From positions 18,332,001 to 18,396,000 of the forward strand of contig NW_026622997.1 of NCBI RefSeq assembly GCF_023065955.2: a stretch of DNA of 64,000 nt, given 5' to 3'. Below, piece by piece: positions 54,885-64,000 of the stretch. Within the stretch, counting starts at the first letter, position 1. Every line of letters starts with the position of its first letter. Source of the stretch: Ursus arctos. Taxonomy: Eukaryota > Chordata > Mammalia > Carnivora > Ursidae. Made by a program: the position numbers and the translations under genes. Below the pieces are notes generated by a model, which made no database searches, was not told the origin of the DNA, and saw only the letters and a program-made list of their open reading frames with translations.

Positions 54885-55110
54885 AGTGAGCTGAGTAAAA
54901 AACTTCACTGCCCAAGTGATGAGATCGGATTAGCCGGCTCCAGCTCTGATGTCCCGTGCTGGGGGGGTTGGGAGGCGCTGACGGTGCCGGAGCCGGGCTA
55001 CTTTGAATTTCTCAGTGACGTCCTCTAATGAGCTGACAGCGCAGAACACCAGGCTGCTGTCTTGGAGAAATGAAAACAATACAGTGGTCATTTCACATCC
55101 TGTCATCCTA
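54885..55110. promoter_or_regulatory. Candidate conserved non-coding element
   Basis: Repeat-free segment with 'gatgagatcggattagccgg' (a GGATTA, OTX/PITX-type core), 'cagtgacgtcctctaatgag' (a CRE-like TGACGT followed by CTAATGAG) and 'catcctaatgacaacccgtg'. The density of named cores is suggestive but unproven. Confidence 0.35.
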
Positions 55111-55639
55111 ATGACAACCCGTGAGCTGCCTTCTCCTTGCCTGTGATGAAAATACATGGGACCTGCACGTGGAATTGAAAGCAAGAGGGCCCGACAGGGA
55201 AAGAGACCAAAGAGGGCTGCGTGGAGGGAGAGGGGAGGCATCCGAAGGACACGCATGTTTAAGAAAGTCAGAGAGGTGTCCCTTGAAAGTTGCGTTCTTG
55301 GGAATTGTCAGCTGGGATACCGGATTAACTTCCTCCAGTAGGAGCCAAAATGGGGTCACCACAGAGACCCAGTTCTATTTCATGGCTCAGTCACCACGGC
55401 CGTGCCAATTAGAGGGTGACGTCCCCCAGGCCGGCATTCAGCTGGTGTGCACCAGGCGCGCTGGACTAGCTATTAAAAGATTGGAAGACCGCATCCTGGT
55501 AGACAAAAACGCACTCCCCAAGCCCTTCTGCCCCTCAGCACCCACCTTAGCTGCTCGCACCCCTGTGCTACACCTCCTGGGCCACCCCCACAGCTCGGCA
55601 ACCTTACTGAATGGGCAAGGTCTGGCGCAGGGGGAGCCT
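55111..55639. other. Single-copy non-coding DNA
   Basis: A 193-codon plus-strand frame starts here (55121-55702) but shows no recognisable domain. Confidence 0.45.
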
Positions 55640-56070
55640 GCCTGCACCGTGATTCAGCCTGGTACCTTCCATTCTGTCAATGTCCGGCCCATTATTACAT
55701 AGTTTTCATATTCGATTAGACATGCCCATTAGACTGCCCGGCACTGGCTGAGCCTTCTCGAAGGCTGCCAACAACCCACAGGGGCAGGCCGGCTCGGCCC
55801 TGCCCGCCTCCTGGGGCCTGTTGCCCGCACAATACACTCCCACGGGCCCCCATGGAAGAACAAAGGGAATTGAAAACCCCGCGATCATTCCGCCTCTCAG
55901 AGGGTTGGACAGCATTCACATGCTTGGCAGCCCGGTCATTAGGATTTTCTTCCTGCCCTTTTGTTGCTGCCAACCCTCCTTAAGCCTCCTAAATTAATAA
56001 TGATGAAGCTCTTTAAACCTTATCTTGAGTCTTTGTTTTTGATGATTTCCATTCTCTGGGGCCTTTTTCT
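55640..56070. promoter_or_regulatory. Candidate conserved non-coding element
   Basis: Repeat-free, with 'cattattacatagttttcat', 'attcgattagacatgcccat' and 'taaattaataatgatgaagc' grouped between GC-rich text. Candidate only. Confidence 0.3.
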
Positions 56071-56154
56071 CCCCCTCTGGTAGAGTTTCACCAGTCCCTC
56101 CTCCATTTGTAGCCATTCTCTGTTATCCACAATGATCATCCCTGATCAGGTCAC

Positions 56155-56211
56155 TGGTGGGGGGGTGGGGGGGGAGAAAAAGGTCATGGGGAGGGTGGGG
56201 GAAGGAAACAT
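56155..56211 (+). repeat. G-rich tract with quadruplex potential
   Basis: At least four runs of three or more G on this strand with short loops (tggtgggggggtgggggggg, then gggaagg-type text further right). Simple-sequence character, no repeat family. Confidence 0.7.
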
Positions 56212-57059
56212 AATTATGAAAAAGAAAAGAATGGCCGTTTAGGTATCGCTGAGTCGAGTGTTTGAGTCAGGAACAATATGACATTTCATAGGCTGTGTTC
56301 CCCAGTGAAAGGGCCGGGAGGACGAGAAGGGTGGGGTATTCTTAAAGGATGATATGTCATGTCTAGCATGGGGCAAAGCAGGAGGTCAAGAAAGTGAGGG
56401 TAGACCACCCTCCAGGACCAACACTTGAACCTGGACTTGAGCTTGCCTAGTGTGAACAGCAGGGGAAATGCCCCCCCCTCCCCTCAGGCCTGGGTTCCTC
56501 ACAGCAGATGATCCCCGGCTTGGAGAGAATCACCCATTCTTTCTCCTCAGTGAGCGAGCTGGAACCACCCTTTGACAGAGCTGTTCCTCTTTTTCCTTCT
56601 CCAGGACAATTGCCTTGTATTCCTGGGTCACCAGACTCTTCTTATCTCACTGAAGAAATTACAGAGAGGGAACATTCCCAGGGACCTCGGGGCTGCCACC
56701 TGGCAAGTAGCCTCACGGTGCAACACCAGCCCCGGGCGGGGAGCCGGGGATTCCAGCTGTCAGCTCCCCGCCAGAGGGACAGGGCTGCCAGTGTAAGTGG
56801 AAAACCAGACGGTCTCAGAGAACCGAGGATGCATTTAGGACTCACTCACCGCTCTGCTGTGAGCTGTAGCTTCTCCGATTCAACCCCACACTGGAGCTAT
56901 GTCGAGTACTTTCTATGTGTCAGAATCTGGGCAAAGTACAGGGGACCTTAGGACAGCAAAAGACCAACTTTAAGGCTCATTATTCGGCTTTAAGATGGCT
57001 AATAGGAGCCGATTTGTAAACTAGTGACAATTGTACCTATCTCTCTGCGACAGACACGG
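56212..57059. other. Single-copy non-coding DNA
   Basis: No confident repeat. 'gagtactttctatgtgtcag' near 56900 may be an L2 or MIR scrap. Confidence 0.4.
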
Positions 57060-57475
57060 TGCTGTGTGTCCAGCGACTCGAGTTCATCCTCTGTCTGGGC
57101 ACACAGCTAAGCATTTCCCGGCACCATCTGCAGTGCCCACGGGGATGAGCTCTAGCTAATGGAATGTGGACAGAAGGGTTGGACGCTCCTTCCAGGTCTG
57201 GCCTCTGAAAGCTTTCCCACAATCTTCCATGAATCGTCTCTTCCTGCTTAGTCAGCTGGGGGCAAAATCCCCACAGAGGACTCAGGGGTCCTACAGGAAG
57301 TGGAGCCACTAGCTGGGTCCCTAAGAGACTACAAAGAACAAGCCCCCCTCCCCCCACACACATACACACACACATGCACGCGCACACGCACGCACATCAC
57401 GTTGGACTGTGATAGGAACAAAACAATAACATTGTACTAACCCACTGAGATTTTAGGGTTGTTGGTCCCAGCAGC
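57060..57475 (+). mobile_element. Ancient LTR-like repeat, forward
   Basis: 'gctctagctaatggaatgtg', 'gacagaagggttggacgctc', 'ctaacccactgagattttag' and 'ggttgttggtcccagcagct' follow a common ancient mammalian repeat ending 'taagccactgagatttcggg'. Subfamily not certain. A CA-rich tract (57355-57398) has grown in its middle. Confidence 0.5.
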
Positions 57476-58548
57476 TAATGTTTCTGACCCTATGTAACAC
57501 ACTCATGGATTTCCTTAACAGATGGAATGAGAGAACACCTTGAGAGTGCCTAACTTGACGCCTGATATATGGCAGGTGCCTGGCACTGTGCCGGAAACAT
57601 AGTAGGTGCTCAGTGATGGAAGATGATGCGATGGGAAACCAGTTGCTTTTCTTAAAGGCACCAAACATAAAATTTCTGCCAACACAAGGGCTTGGTAGCC
57701 AATGACGAGGGAGGAAGCTCCCAGAATGGGACACCCACAAAAACATGGACTGATCAACTGCGAAAGCTGCTGAAGTTAAAAGGCACACGGGGAAAATTTT
57801 AAGTGACAGTAGTCGCCATGTACCTTTCTTTCTGACCTCTTCCTGGCTTTGTTAAACATGGACTCTGCCAGCTTCCTTGAGCTCCCGGCTTCCCTACAGG
57901 TCCTGAGCCTCCCTCTCTCTGGCACTGTTGAGCGTTGCTTTCTTCTGGTCATTTCCTAGAGCAATCCTTCCATCCCAGCCCTTGCCTGGCGTCTGGACCC
58001 GGCCACCCTGACTCATTCCCGAAGTGCTTCGTATATGCAGGGCACTGCATTAAAGGCACACCAAAGCAGAGTGGGTGGGAGTGGGCCGTGGTACAAAGCC
58101 ACAAGCGGAAATGGCAGAAAATGTAAAAACAATGATAAAACTCGTGCGGCTCTGCATTTTATCTTCATGGTGTCAAGGCAATCCGAAACAAAACCAAGAA
58201 TAAAAACTCCCCCCTGCTCAGGTAGTGCCCCACCTACTCCCCCACGTCCCCTGGAATCCCACTGGCTGGAGACCCCAGGTCAAACACAACACGCTCCTTG
58301 CCTTCAGGGGGCCTGTGGTCTAGGTGGGGAGCCTACGGCTCAGGGCACACCCAGTGCAGGAAACAGTCAACAGCCAGGACGGCTCTCTCAAAGCAACGTT
58401 GTGGGAGCTCAACTTCGCAGGACCAGAGCCAGGATTCCATTAGATAAAGAGGAAGAAATAAGCATCACGACCTCAAGGCATGAAACCACATGGCACGGCC
58501 AAGGGAAGACAAAGAGTTCCTGTGTAAGGATGTACATGGGGTGGGTAG
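57476..58548. other. Single-copy DNA with L2 scraps
   Basis: 'gcctggcactgtgccggaaa' and 'catagtaggtgctcagtgat' (57580-57620) resemble an L2 terminus. 'acacgctccttgccttcagg' (58290) resembles reverse L2. A 211-codon frame (58035-58670) runs into the Can-SINE and is not credible. Confidence 0.4.
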
Positions 58549-58773
58549 GGGGGCACATGGGTGGCTCAGCCAGTGAAGCACCCCCTCTTGATTTCAGCTC
58601 AGGTCATGATCTCAAGGTGGAGAGATCGAGCCCTGCATGGGGCTCTGTGTTGGGCGTGGGACCTGCTTAAGATTCTCTCTCTCCCCTCTTCCTCTGCCCC
58701 TCCCCGCCCCTCTCCACCCCACTCTCTCTCTCTCTCTTTCTCTCTCTCTCTAAAAAGTGAAAAAAAAAAAAAA
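58549..58773 (+). mobile_element. Can-SINE, older subtype, forward
   Basis: Head 'cacatgggtggctcagccag', 'cctcttgatttcagctcagg' and 'tcatgatctcaaggtggaga', then B-box relic 'agatcgagccctgcatgggg', CT tract and A-rich end. No clear target-site duplication. Confidence 0.93.
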
Positions 58774-58879
58774 GACACCCCTGGGCAGACAGATACTGGT
58801 CAGTCAGACTAGAGCGGCCAGCAGAAGTCAGTTCCAGAAGAACTCTTGTCATGTTGGCAATAAGAAACTCAGAAAGCAT

Positions 58880-59090
58880 TCTTTTTCTGGTCTATCAGTT
58901 TACTGAGATAGGATTCCAATACCATACAATTCATCCACATAGAGTGTACCGTTCCGTGGTTCGTTGTATACTCACAGATTTCTGCACTCATCACCACCAT
59001 CAATTTTGGAACTTTTACCCCCAAAAGAAACCTTGCACCCACGAGCTGTCACTCCCCAACGCTCTTGGGCATATGCCTAGGAGCAGCCAA
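58880..59090 (-). mobile_element. Old L1 LINE 3' fragment, reverse
   Basis: 'ataggattccaataccatac', 'aattcatccacatagagtgt', 'atttctgcactcatcaccac' and 'ccccaaaagaaaccttgcac' match the reverse L1 3' region. Confidence 0.75.
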
Positions 59091-59677
59091 GGGTTTTTAA
59101 AACAGGAAAGTGAAAATTTTTTTAAAAAATTAGATTTCCGTTTTTTAAAAGATCTCTAGCTGATCTTCCGGGGCCCAAGTCCCAACATGGCACGTGGTGC
59201 ATGCACACACGCACACACGCACACACGTGCACACACACACACACTTCTTTCATCATCCTCATGACGCAAGTGTGAGGAGGACCTACCTGCAGCCCCAGGT
59301 CCCTATTCCTCGCCAGCTGCCACCCCTCCAAGGCTTGCACCTGCACACCGAGCCCACCCAGTTTCCTACCTCACGAGAAATGCCTGAGGGAACTTAGCTG
59401 AACCAGCCTTGGCCTCAGGCAAGTTCACACCTTCGGGTTCTGCTTCCTGGCGGCTGGACCCAGAGGACCCGTCCTCCAAGATTTCCCAGCTCTTGACCTG
59501 GTCTCTGAGAGTTGACTCTCTCCCCCTCCAAACGCTCCTCCCTCCCACACCTACCCCATCAACCCTCACCCCTTCCAGGAGGGGCAGAGCCTCGTGGCTC
59601 TCAACAACGGCAGAGCCCCACAAAGGGCTCAACACTCACAGAAGTCCCTGGAACTCTCTCAGGACCCGCCTGCAGGG
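59091..59677. other. Single-copy DNA with a CA/GC microsatellite
   Basis: A (CA)n tract with GC interruptions occupies 59201-59244. No gene or named repeat elsewhere. Confidence 0.5.
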
Positions 59678-59790
59678 AACATATTATTGTCCTCATTTCA
59701 GAAATGGGGAAACTGAGGCTTGCAGCGTGTAAGTGGGGTCGTAGGGCCCCGTGGCAGGTGAGTGGTAAAGCCAAGCCTCCACCTGAATCG
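59678..59790 (+). mobile_element. MIR SINE, forward, 3' part
   Basis: 'attattgtcctcatttcaga', 'aatggggaaactgaggcttg' and 'aggtgagtggtaaagccaag' are MIR words in order. Confidence 0.8.
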
Positions 59791-61129
59791 AGGAGAGGCA
59801 GCCAGCGTTAGGACTGCTTTCAGCCTCCTGGAGCTGACCTCTCACACAAGCGGCCCAGTCAGACGGGGACAATAGGTTTTTCGCACAGTCGGTCCAAGTC
59901 AAGAATTCGTATGCACATCTGCGGTGTCAGCCACATCCCAGGATCCTGTGCCTTCATGCTTCGCCCTCCTTAGCATGGGACTTTCAGCTCCATGATCAAA
60001 GCTCCTACACGGGACCCTGCGGCTTTTTTTTTTAACTGGGAAAGCAATAGCTTTTCCAGAAGCCCCTTTCGGTGAGCTTCTCTTCCATCTCATTGGCTCA
60101 TCAGGAAGGTGTAACATTCCTGCTATACAATGGGTATTTTTCTCCAAGGAGAGTGGGGGGGGGGATGGGTACTGGGTAGGGAAATTGTGGTGCAGGCTCT
60201 GAGCGGAGTCGGGCCCCCTGGTGTCTCACACTCAACCCACACTGCCCCAGGCCTGTGGCCCAGCGCCCCCCACGCCCCAAGACGCACCGAGCTAGACCCC
60301 ATCATGCATCTGCACAGACTGAGCACATGTTCCCTTGGGCAAGGGGAGAGCTCGGTCATTTCCTCTGGTTGAGGAGCTAGTGAGAAGTCCCCGCTTTGGG
60401 AAGTGTTAGAAAGCCCTGGGAATACGCCAGCCCTCAACCCACCAGCACTCCCAGCTGTTGCGGCGCTTAATGGAAAAGGCTCCGATGAACTCACTTCCAG
60501 GCCCGCCACAAAGGCCCTCTGCAGAATTCAGGCTCTCAAAAGGGCTCAAGGATAAATTATGTATTAATCGCCATCTCCAGATCATACATACAAATGATGC
60601 TTTCATGCTATAATTTCTGAGCAGCATTAACCTGGATGGAGGGGGGTGGGGGGTAAGGGGAGACGTCTGTGAGCTGGGAAGAAAAGAAACCTCTCGGGGG
60701 ACAAAATGCAGAAAGTTGTAGAGACATCCACGAAGCAGGGGTATTAACTACAGCGGGTCCATCCGTCTTGTCTGCCTTTCCTTCGGCTGAGTGGGTCCGT
60801 GATACTAGGGAAGCTTGACCACAAAAGAAGAGGGCCTCGCAGGGGTGGGTCCCGCCACCAAGCAAGCCAGGCCCCTTTCCCCTGGGGGCCTGGTCACCCG
60901 GGGTTTATGAGGCACTAAGGCACCGCTCCTCACACCCTGTCCTCCAAACAAGGCACCTTGGAAACCTCACTCAAGGCATCTTATTTCCGAGCTCCCCTGC
61001 GCTCCCCGTTCTCTGATGATTAAACCTGTTACAAGCCTTGAGAAACGTTAATCACCTTGGGCTTTGAGCAAACACCCTTCAAAATGGAGACCTCGGGGGG
61101 AAACTACAGTGTTCCATGGGCATGGAAAG
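59791..61129. other. Single-copy non-coding DNA
   Basis: No named repeat. 60535-60630 (ggataaattatgtattaatc, gctttcatgctataatttct) is an AT-rich repeat-free core within GC-rich flanks and a weak regulatory candidate. Confidence 0.45.
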
Positions 61130-61280
61130 ATTCGGGGACAGCAGCCCTGGGCTCTGAACCAGACTCCCTGCGAGGCTCCCTGGCCATCTGACCAGCTTCT
61201 CACCCGTAAAACTGGGTTTTGAACCAGTAGAGATTAAAGATCACTTCTGGCTCTAATTCTAAGACTCTAGGAATGGACTC
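61130..61280 (-). mobile_element. MIR-related SINE, reverse
   Basis: 'gggctctgaaccagactccc', 'cttctcacccgtaaaactgg' and 'ttctggctctaattctaaga' follow the same reverse order as at 11380-11535. Confidence 0.6.
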
Positions 61281-61409
61281 TACTGATGTGAAGTATGTAT
61301 TTTTTTTCCTTTTTATACGAATTTTCTCAGAAAATGGGAATAAGTCACAGATATTCATGCCAATAACTTTTCAGAGGTTACCATGACCTCTGGCAAGGTA
61401 CTCTTCACC

Positions 61410-61510
61410 TGGAAACTCAGTCCCCACAATCCTAGGCTGGGTAGGCATTACAGACAGCCCCAATGTACAGGGGAAGTAACTGGGCACGGACAAGTCATGA
61501 GCCACTGCAT
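61410..61510 (+). mobile_element. MIR SINE scrap, forward
   Basis: 'cccacaatcctaggctgggt', 'aggcattacagacagcccca' and 'tgtacaggggaagtaactgg' loosely follow the MIR core. Low certainty. Confidence 0.35.
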
Positions 61511-61639
61511 TTCCCCTTGGACGTCTCAGAGGCATCTCTGAGTTTAATGAGTGGCTCCCCCACCCCACCCCCAAACGTGCTTCTCTTCCTGTCTTCCCCT
61601 ACCCGGTAAGTGACAACTCCCTTCTTCCTAGATCCAGGC

Positions 61640-62375
61640 CAAAACCTTCAGGTGTCTCCCACCTCCAACTCCTCACAAATCACATCAGCTTTGCTCTCGA
61701 ATGTACTCCCAGTGTGACCAAGCCAGCCTAAGCCTCCATCATGTGTCGTCTGGGCCATTGCAAGAGTCTTCTTACTGATCTCCCGGTGTCCGCCCTCTGG
61801 TTCCCGTCTCAGGCATGCACACACACAGGGGGTTTCTCGAGGCCATAGCCAGAATGATCCTTTGCAAATATCATGCAAAATCTTCAGTGGCTCCCTATCT
61901 CACTGAGGATGAATTCTCAAGTCCTTCCTCTGGCTTCCAAGGTCCTCCGAGATCTCTCCCATCCCAACCTCTGATCTCTTCTCCTCGTGGTTCACTCCTT
62001 CCCAGCCATGCTGGCCCCTTCGCTCTTCCTCAGGCCCACCAGGCATCCTCCTGTCTCGGCCCTTGCCTGGCCTGCCCTCCCTGCAGATATCCAACTGGCT
62101 TGTTGAACACTTCATTCCAGTCTCTGCACCACACCAAGGAGACGTCCTCTGACTACATAAAATAGCACCTCCCTGATCTGTCTGCATCCCCCGGCTCGGT
62201 TTATTTTTCTCTTTAGCACATGTCTCTGCCTGACATAGTTTCTATTATTTATTTTAGTGTCCTTCTCGCTCTACCAAAGGTAAGCTCTGTAAGGACAAAG
62301 ACTTTGTCTAGTGTGTTCACTATTAAATTCCCGGGGCCTAAGAGAGTGTCTGGCATTTTCAAAAGTCCCTCAGCG
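61640..62375 (+). mobile_element. L2 LINE 3' region, forward, long copy
   Basis: 'tcttcagtggctccctatct', 'ggcttccaaggtcctccgag', 'ggcccttgcctggcctgccc', 'ctaccaaaggtaagctctgt' and 'aaggacaaagactttgtcta' follow L2 order up to 'gtgtctggcat'. This is the longest L2 in the window. Frames across it are relic or chance. Confidence 0.75.
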
Positions 62376-62429
62376 TGATGGAGGTGTCAACGAACATAGT
62401 GACATTAAAGAGAAAAGTAATAATGTGTT
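62376..62429. other. Short unannotated gap
   Basis: Nothing recognised. Confidence 0.4.
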
Positions 62430-62710
62430 TCCTGTGTCACCTATAAAACAGCCCACTGTGGATTTCTGCATGATATAAGGTATTTAAAACACCAATTACC
62501 TAATGATTTGACTCTTAATGAACTCATTAGTGAGTATGTTTATATGCAGAGTACTAGCCTCCTGAAAGAATGACATTTTCCCTCCACCTGGACAGGAATT
62601 ATATACTGTAATGTAAATAAACAATAAAATGATTTGTTCAAGACACAAACTCAACGCAAATATAATTCTCCAAATAAAATAAACCATTTTTTCAATGCTT
62701 GCTTCCTGAA
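62430..62710. promoter_or_regulatory. Candidate homeodomain-type conserved element
   Basis: Repeat-free AT-rich segment. 'acaccaattacctaatgatt' and 'gactcttaatgaactcatta' place several TAAT/ATTA cores within about 45 bases. Then 'aatgtaaataaacaataaaa' (FOX-like taaataaaca) follows. Regulatory role inferred only. Confidence 0.35.
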
Positions 62711-62946
62711 TGAAGAGTTCCCTGATTGAGAGAGGGACGCGGGTGCCACTGTGTGGTTGTGGGGAAAGAGAAGTCAAGGGAGCTGGGGAAGGAGGGAAAC
62801 CATTGAACACCCAAGGCACACCCATTTCCTGACCCGGGAATTCGTAGGCGGACTTCCCTGCTCAGCATTCAGGAACCCGGAAGTGGATGAGTGACTATGG
62901 ATCGTCATTCAAAGTCATAAATGAGGCCATAGGATTAAAATACACA
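62711..62946. other. Single-copy non-coding DNA
   Basis: Nothing recognised before the SINE. Confidence 0.45.
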
Positions 62947-63167
62947 CAGGGGCGCCTAGGTGGCTCAGTCAGTTAAGAGTCTGACTCTTGGCTTTGGTTC
63001 AGATCATGATCTCAGGGTCATGAGATCGAGTCCTGCTTCGGGCTCCATGCAGGACGCAGAGCCTGCTTGGGATTCTCTCTCTCTATCCCTCTTCCTCTCC
63101 CCCCCCACCCTCACTTGCATGCTCTCTCTCTTCTCTCGCTCTAAAAGAAAAACACACACACACACTC
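62947..63167 (+). mobile_element. Can-SINE, older subtype, forward
   Basis: A 10-bp duplication aaaatacaca is at 62937-62946 and 63168-63177. Head 'gcgcctaggtggctcagtca', 'gactcttggctttggttcag', B-box relic 'gagatcgagtcctgcttcgg', CT body, and a tail that has become a (CA)n run. Confidence 0.95.
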
Positions 63168-64000
63168 AAAATACACATCTGGTTTAACTATGTAACCATA
63201 TAATTTATTATCCACAATTCTGAAAGTGAGAGACAAATAAATAAAAGTATAATTTTAAAGTATGCATTTATAGATTGACAAATTTTTTATTTTATTACAA
63301 AGGTAGGTCTATAAAATAGTCCTATTTAAAATTATTTTCAAAAATAAAACAATATCTAAAAAACGCACACGAAAGCAAAAAATTTTTAATTATTTAGACT
63401 GATTTGTCTAAACAGTTATAAAGAGCAAAAGCAGAAGATTATTCTTGGTTCATAAACACTGTAATCCATCGTGGAGTCATATCTATAGCTAATACCACGT
63501 CACAGATATTTCTCTAAAGAATATATTTTTAGTATTTTTTTTATTTTTTTAATAAAACTGCCTGCAATCTTTTTCAAAGTTGCTTTTTATGGTTTATAAA
63601 TTTGAAATTGTTGACACGTTCGATTGACTAATTGACCACAGCATCTTAAATTAAGAAAATATTCTTTCTATAGGTAAGTGGAGAATTGTTTCTAATAAAT
63701 GGAAAATATTCTCAATTCTAGTTATTTCTTTATTGAAATGGTTTTTTTTTTTGGGTCATTCAGAGAAACATTCTTTGGCGGATATTTTATGAGATAAAAT
63801 TCATCAAACACCTTCTGTATGATTCTTTTAAATGTTTCACCAAATTTAGAAGCTATAAGGTCTTAAGATATTTTGAAACATAATTATTTACTCTCACATT
63901 CAAATTATCTAATTTGTTCAATTTTTCCTTTGGTTTTGTAGGTACGAATTTTGTTCTCAATGATTACGTTTTCCAAAAAGCTTCCAGAGCCGAAGTCTTT
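63168..64000. other. AT-rich terminal segment, identity unknown
   Basis: Composition shifts sharply to AT-rich immediately right of the SINE and stays so to about 63960. No repeat family recognised. On the minus strand one register holds a 31-codon open run at the window edge and a 70-codon open run without a start (about 63854-63645), separated by stops. It could be a decayed coding sequence, an AT-rich 3' UTR or intron, or chance. Confidence 0.35.

Noticed and set aside
54841..54890. Strong polypyrimidine tract plus AG, like a splice acceptor
   Set aside because: It sits at a T-homopolymer beside a G-run, with no supported exon downstream. It is probably simple sequence.
55121..55702. 193-codon plus-strand frame
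   Set aside because: No domain, and other frames overlap it on the opposite strand. I leave it as non-coding.
57355..57398. Z-DNA-forming purine/pyrimidine alternation (CA/CG-rich)
   Set aside because: An ordinary CA-type microsatellite inside an LTR-like relic, as at 59201-59244. Nothing beyond composition supports a function.
58035..58670. 211-codon plus-strand frame
   Set aside because: It runs into a Can-SINE and has no known motif.

Overview
This is non-coding nuclear DNA from a carnivoran mammal. The clearest marker is eight tRNA-derived Can-SINE copies, recognisable by a head of the form ggcgcctgggtggctcag, a CT-rich body and an AATAAA/A-rich tail. The youngest-looking copies have the SINEC1-type body I associate with bears, seals and mustelids. 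I see none of the dog-type SINEC_Cf copies, so an arctoid caniform (ursid, pinniped or mustelid) is my best guess. That placement is inference from repeat subtypes, not from a database search.

I find no protein-coding gene, tRNA, rRNA or CRISPR array that I can support. The open frames are short. They overlap repeats, fall on low-complexity tracts, or lack any recognisable domain. The window reads as intergenic or deep intronic DNA, a mosaic of mammalian transposon relics separated by single-copy sequence.

Layout. 0-9 kb: an old L1 3' end split by a Can-SINE, an L2 relic, a MER5A relic, an MLT1-type LTR and a MIR. 9-16 kb: a 241-bp pure polypyrimidine tract, MIRs, an MLT1 LTR precisely split by a Tigger-like DNA transposon, and a second MER5A. 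16.6-21 kb: L2, a Can-SINE with a near-perfect 14-bp target-site duplication, a promoter-like LTR fragment, and L1 fragments that host both a Can-SINE and a 100-bp insertion. That insertion is an inverted 97% copy of sequence 1.9 kb away. 20.6-24.6 kb: GC-richer DNA with CpG clusters. 24.6-25.3 kb: a MIR split by a solo LTR. 26-50 kb: scattered MIR, L2, MLT1, hAT and L1 relics among long single-copy stretches. 50-54 kb: an L1 3' end, a minisatellite, and a second long L1 interrupted by a hAT element, a TG microsatellite and a Can-SINE. 54-62.9 kb: single-copy DNA with candidate conserved regulatory segments, an LTR-like relic and a long L2. 63.2-64 kb: a sharp switch to AT-rich sequence running off the window end.

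The elements do not form a pathway. Their nesting gives a relative chronology: MIR and L2 oldest, then MLT1-type LTRs, DNA transposons and L1, then Can-SINEs and the inverted insertion. The inverted insertion is the most unusual single event I can document directly. Segments rich in TAATTA-type motifs, without recognisable repeats, are reported as regulatory candidates only. Repeat boundaries without visible target-site duplications are approximate.
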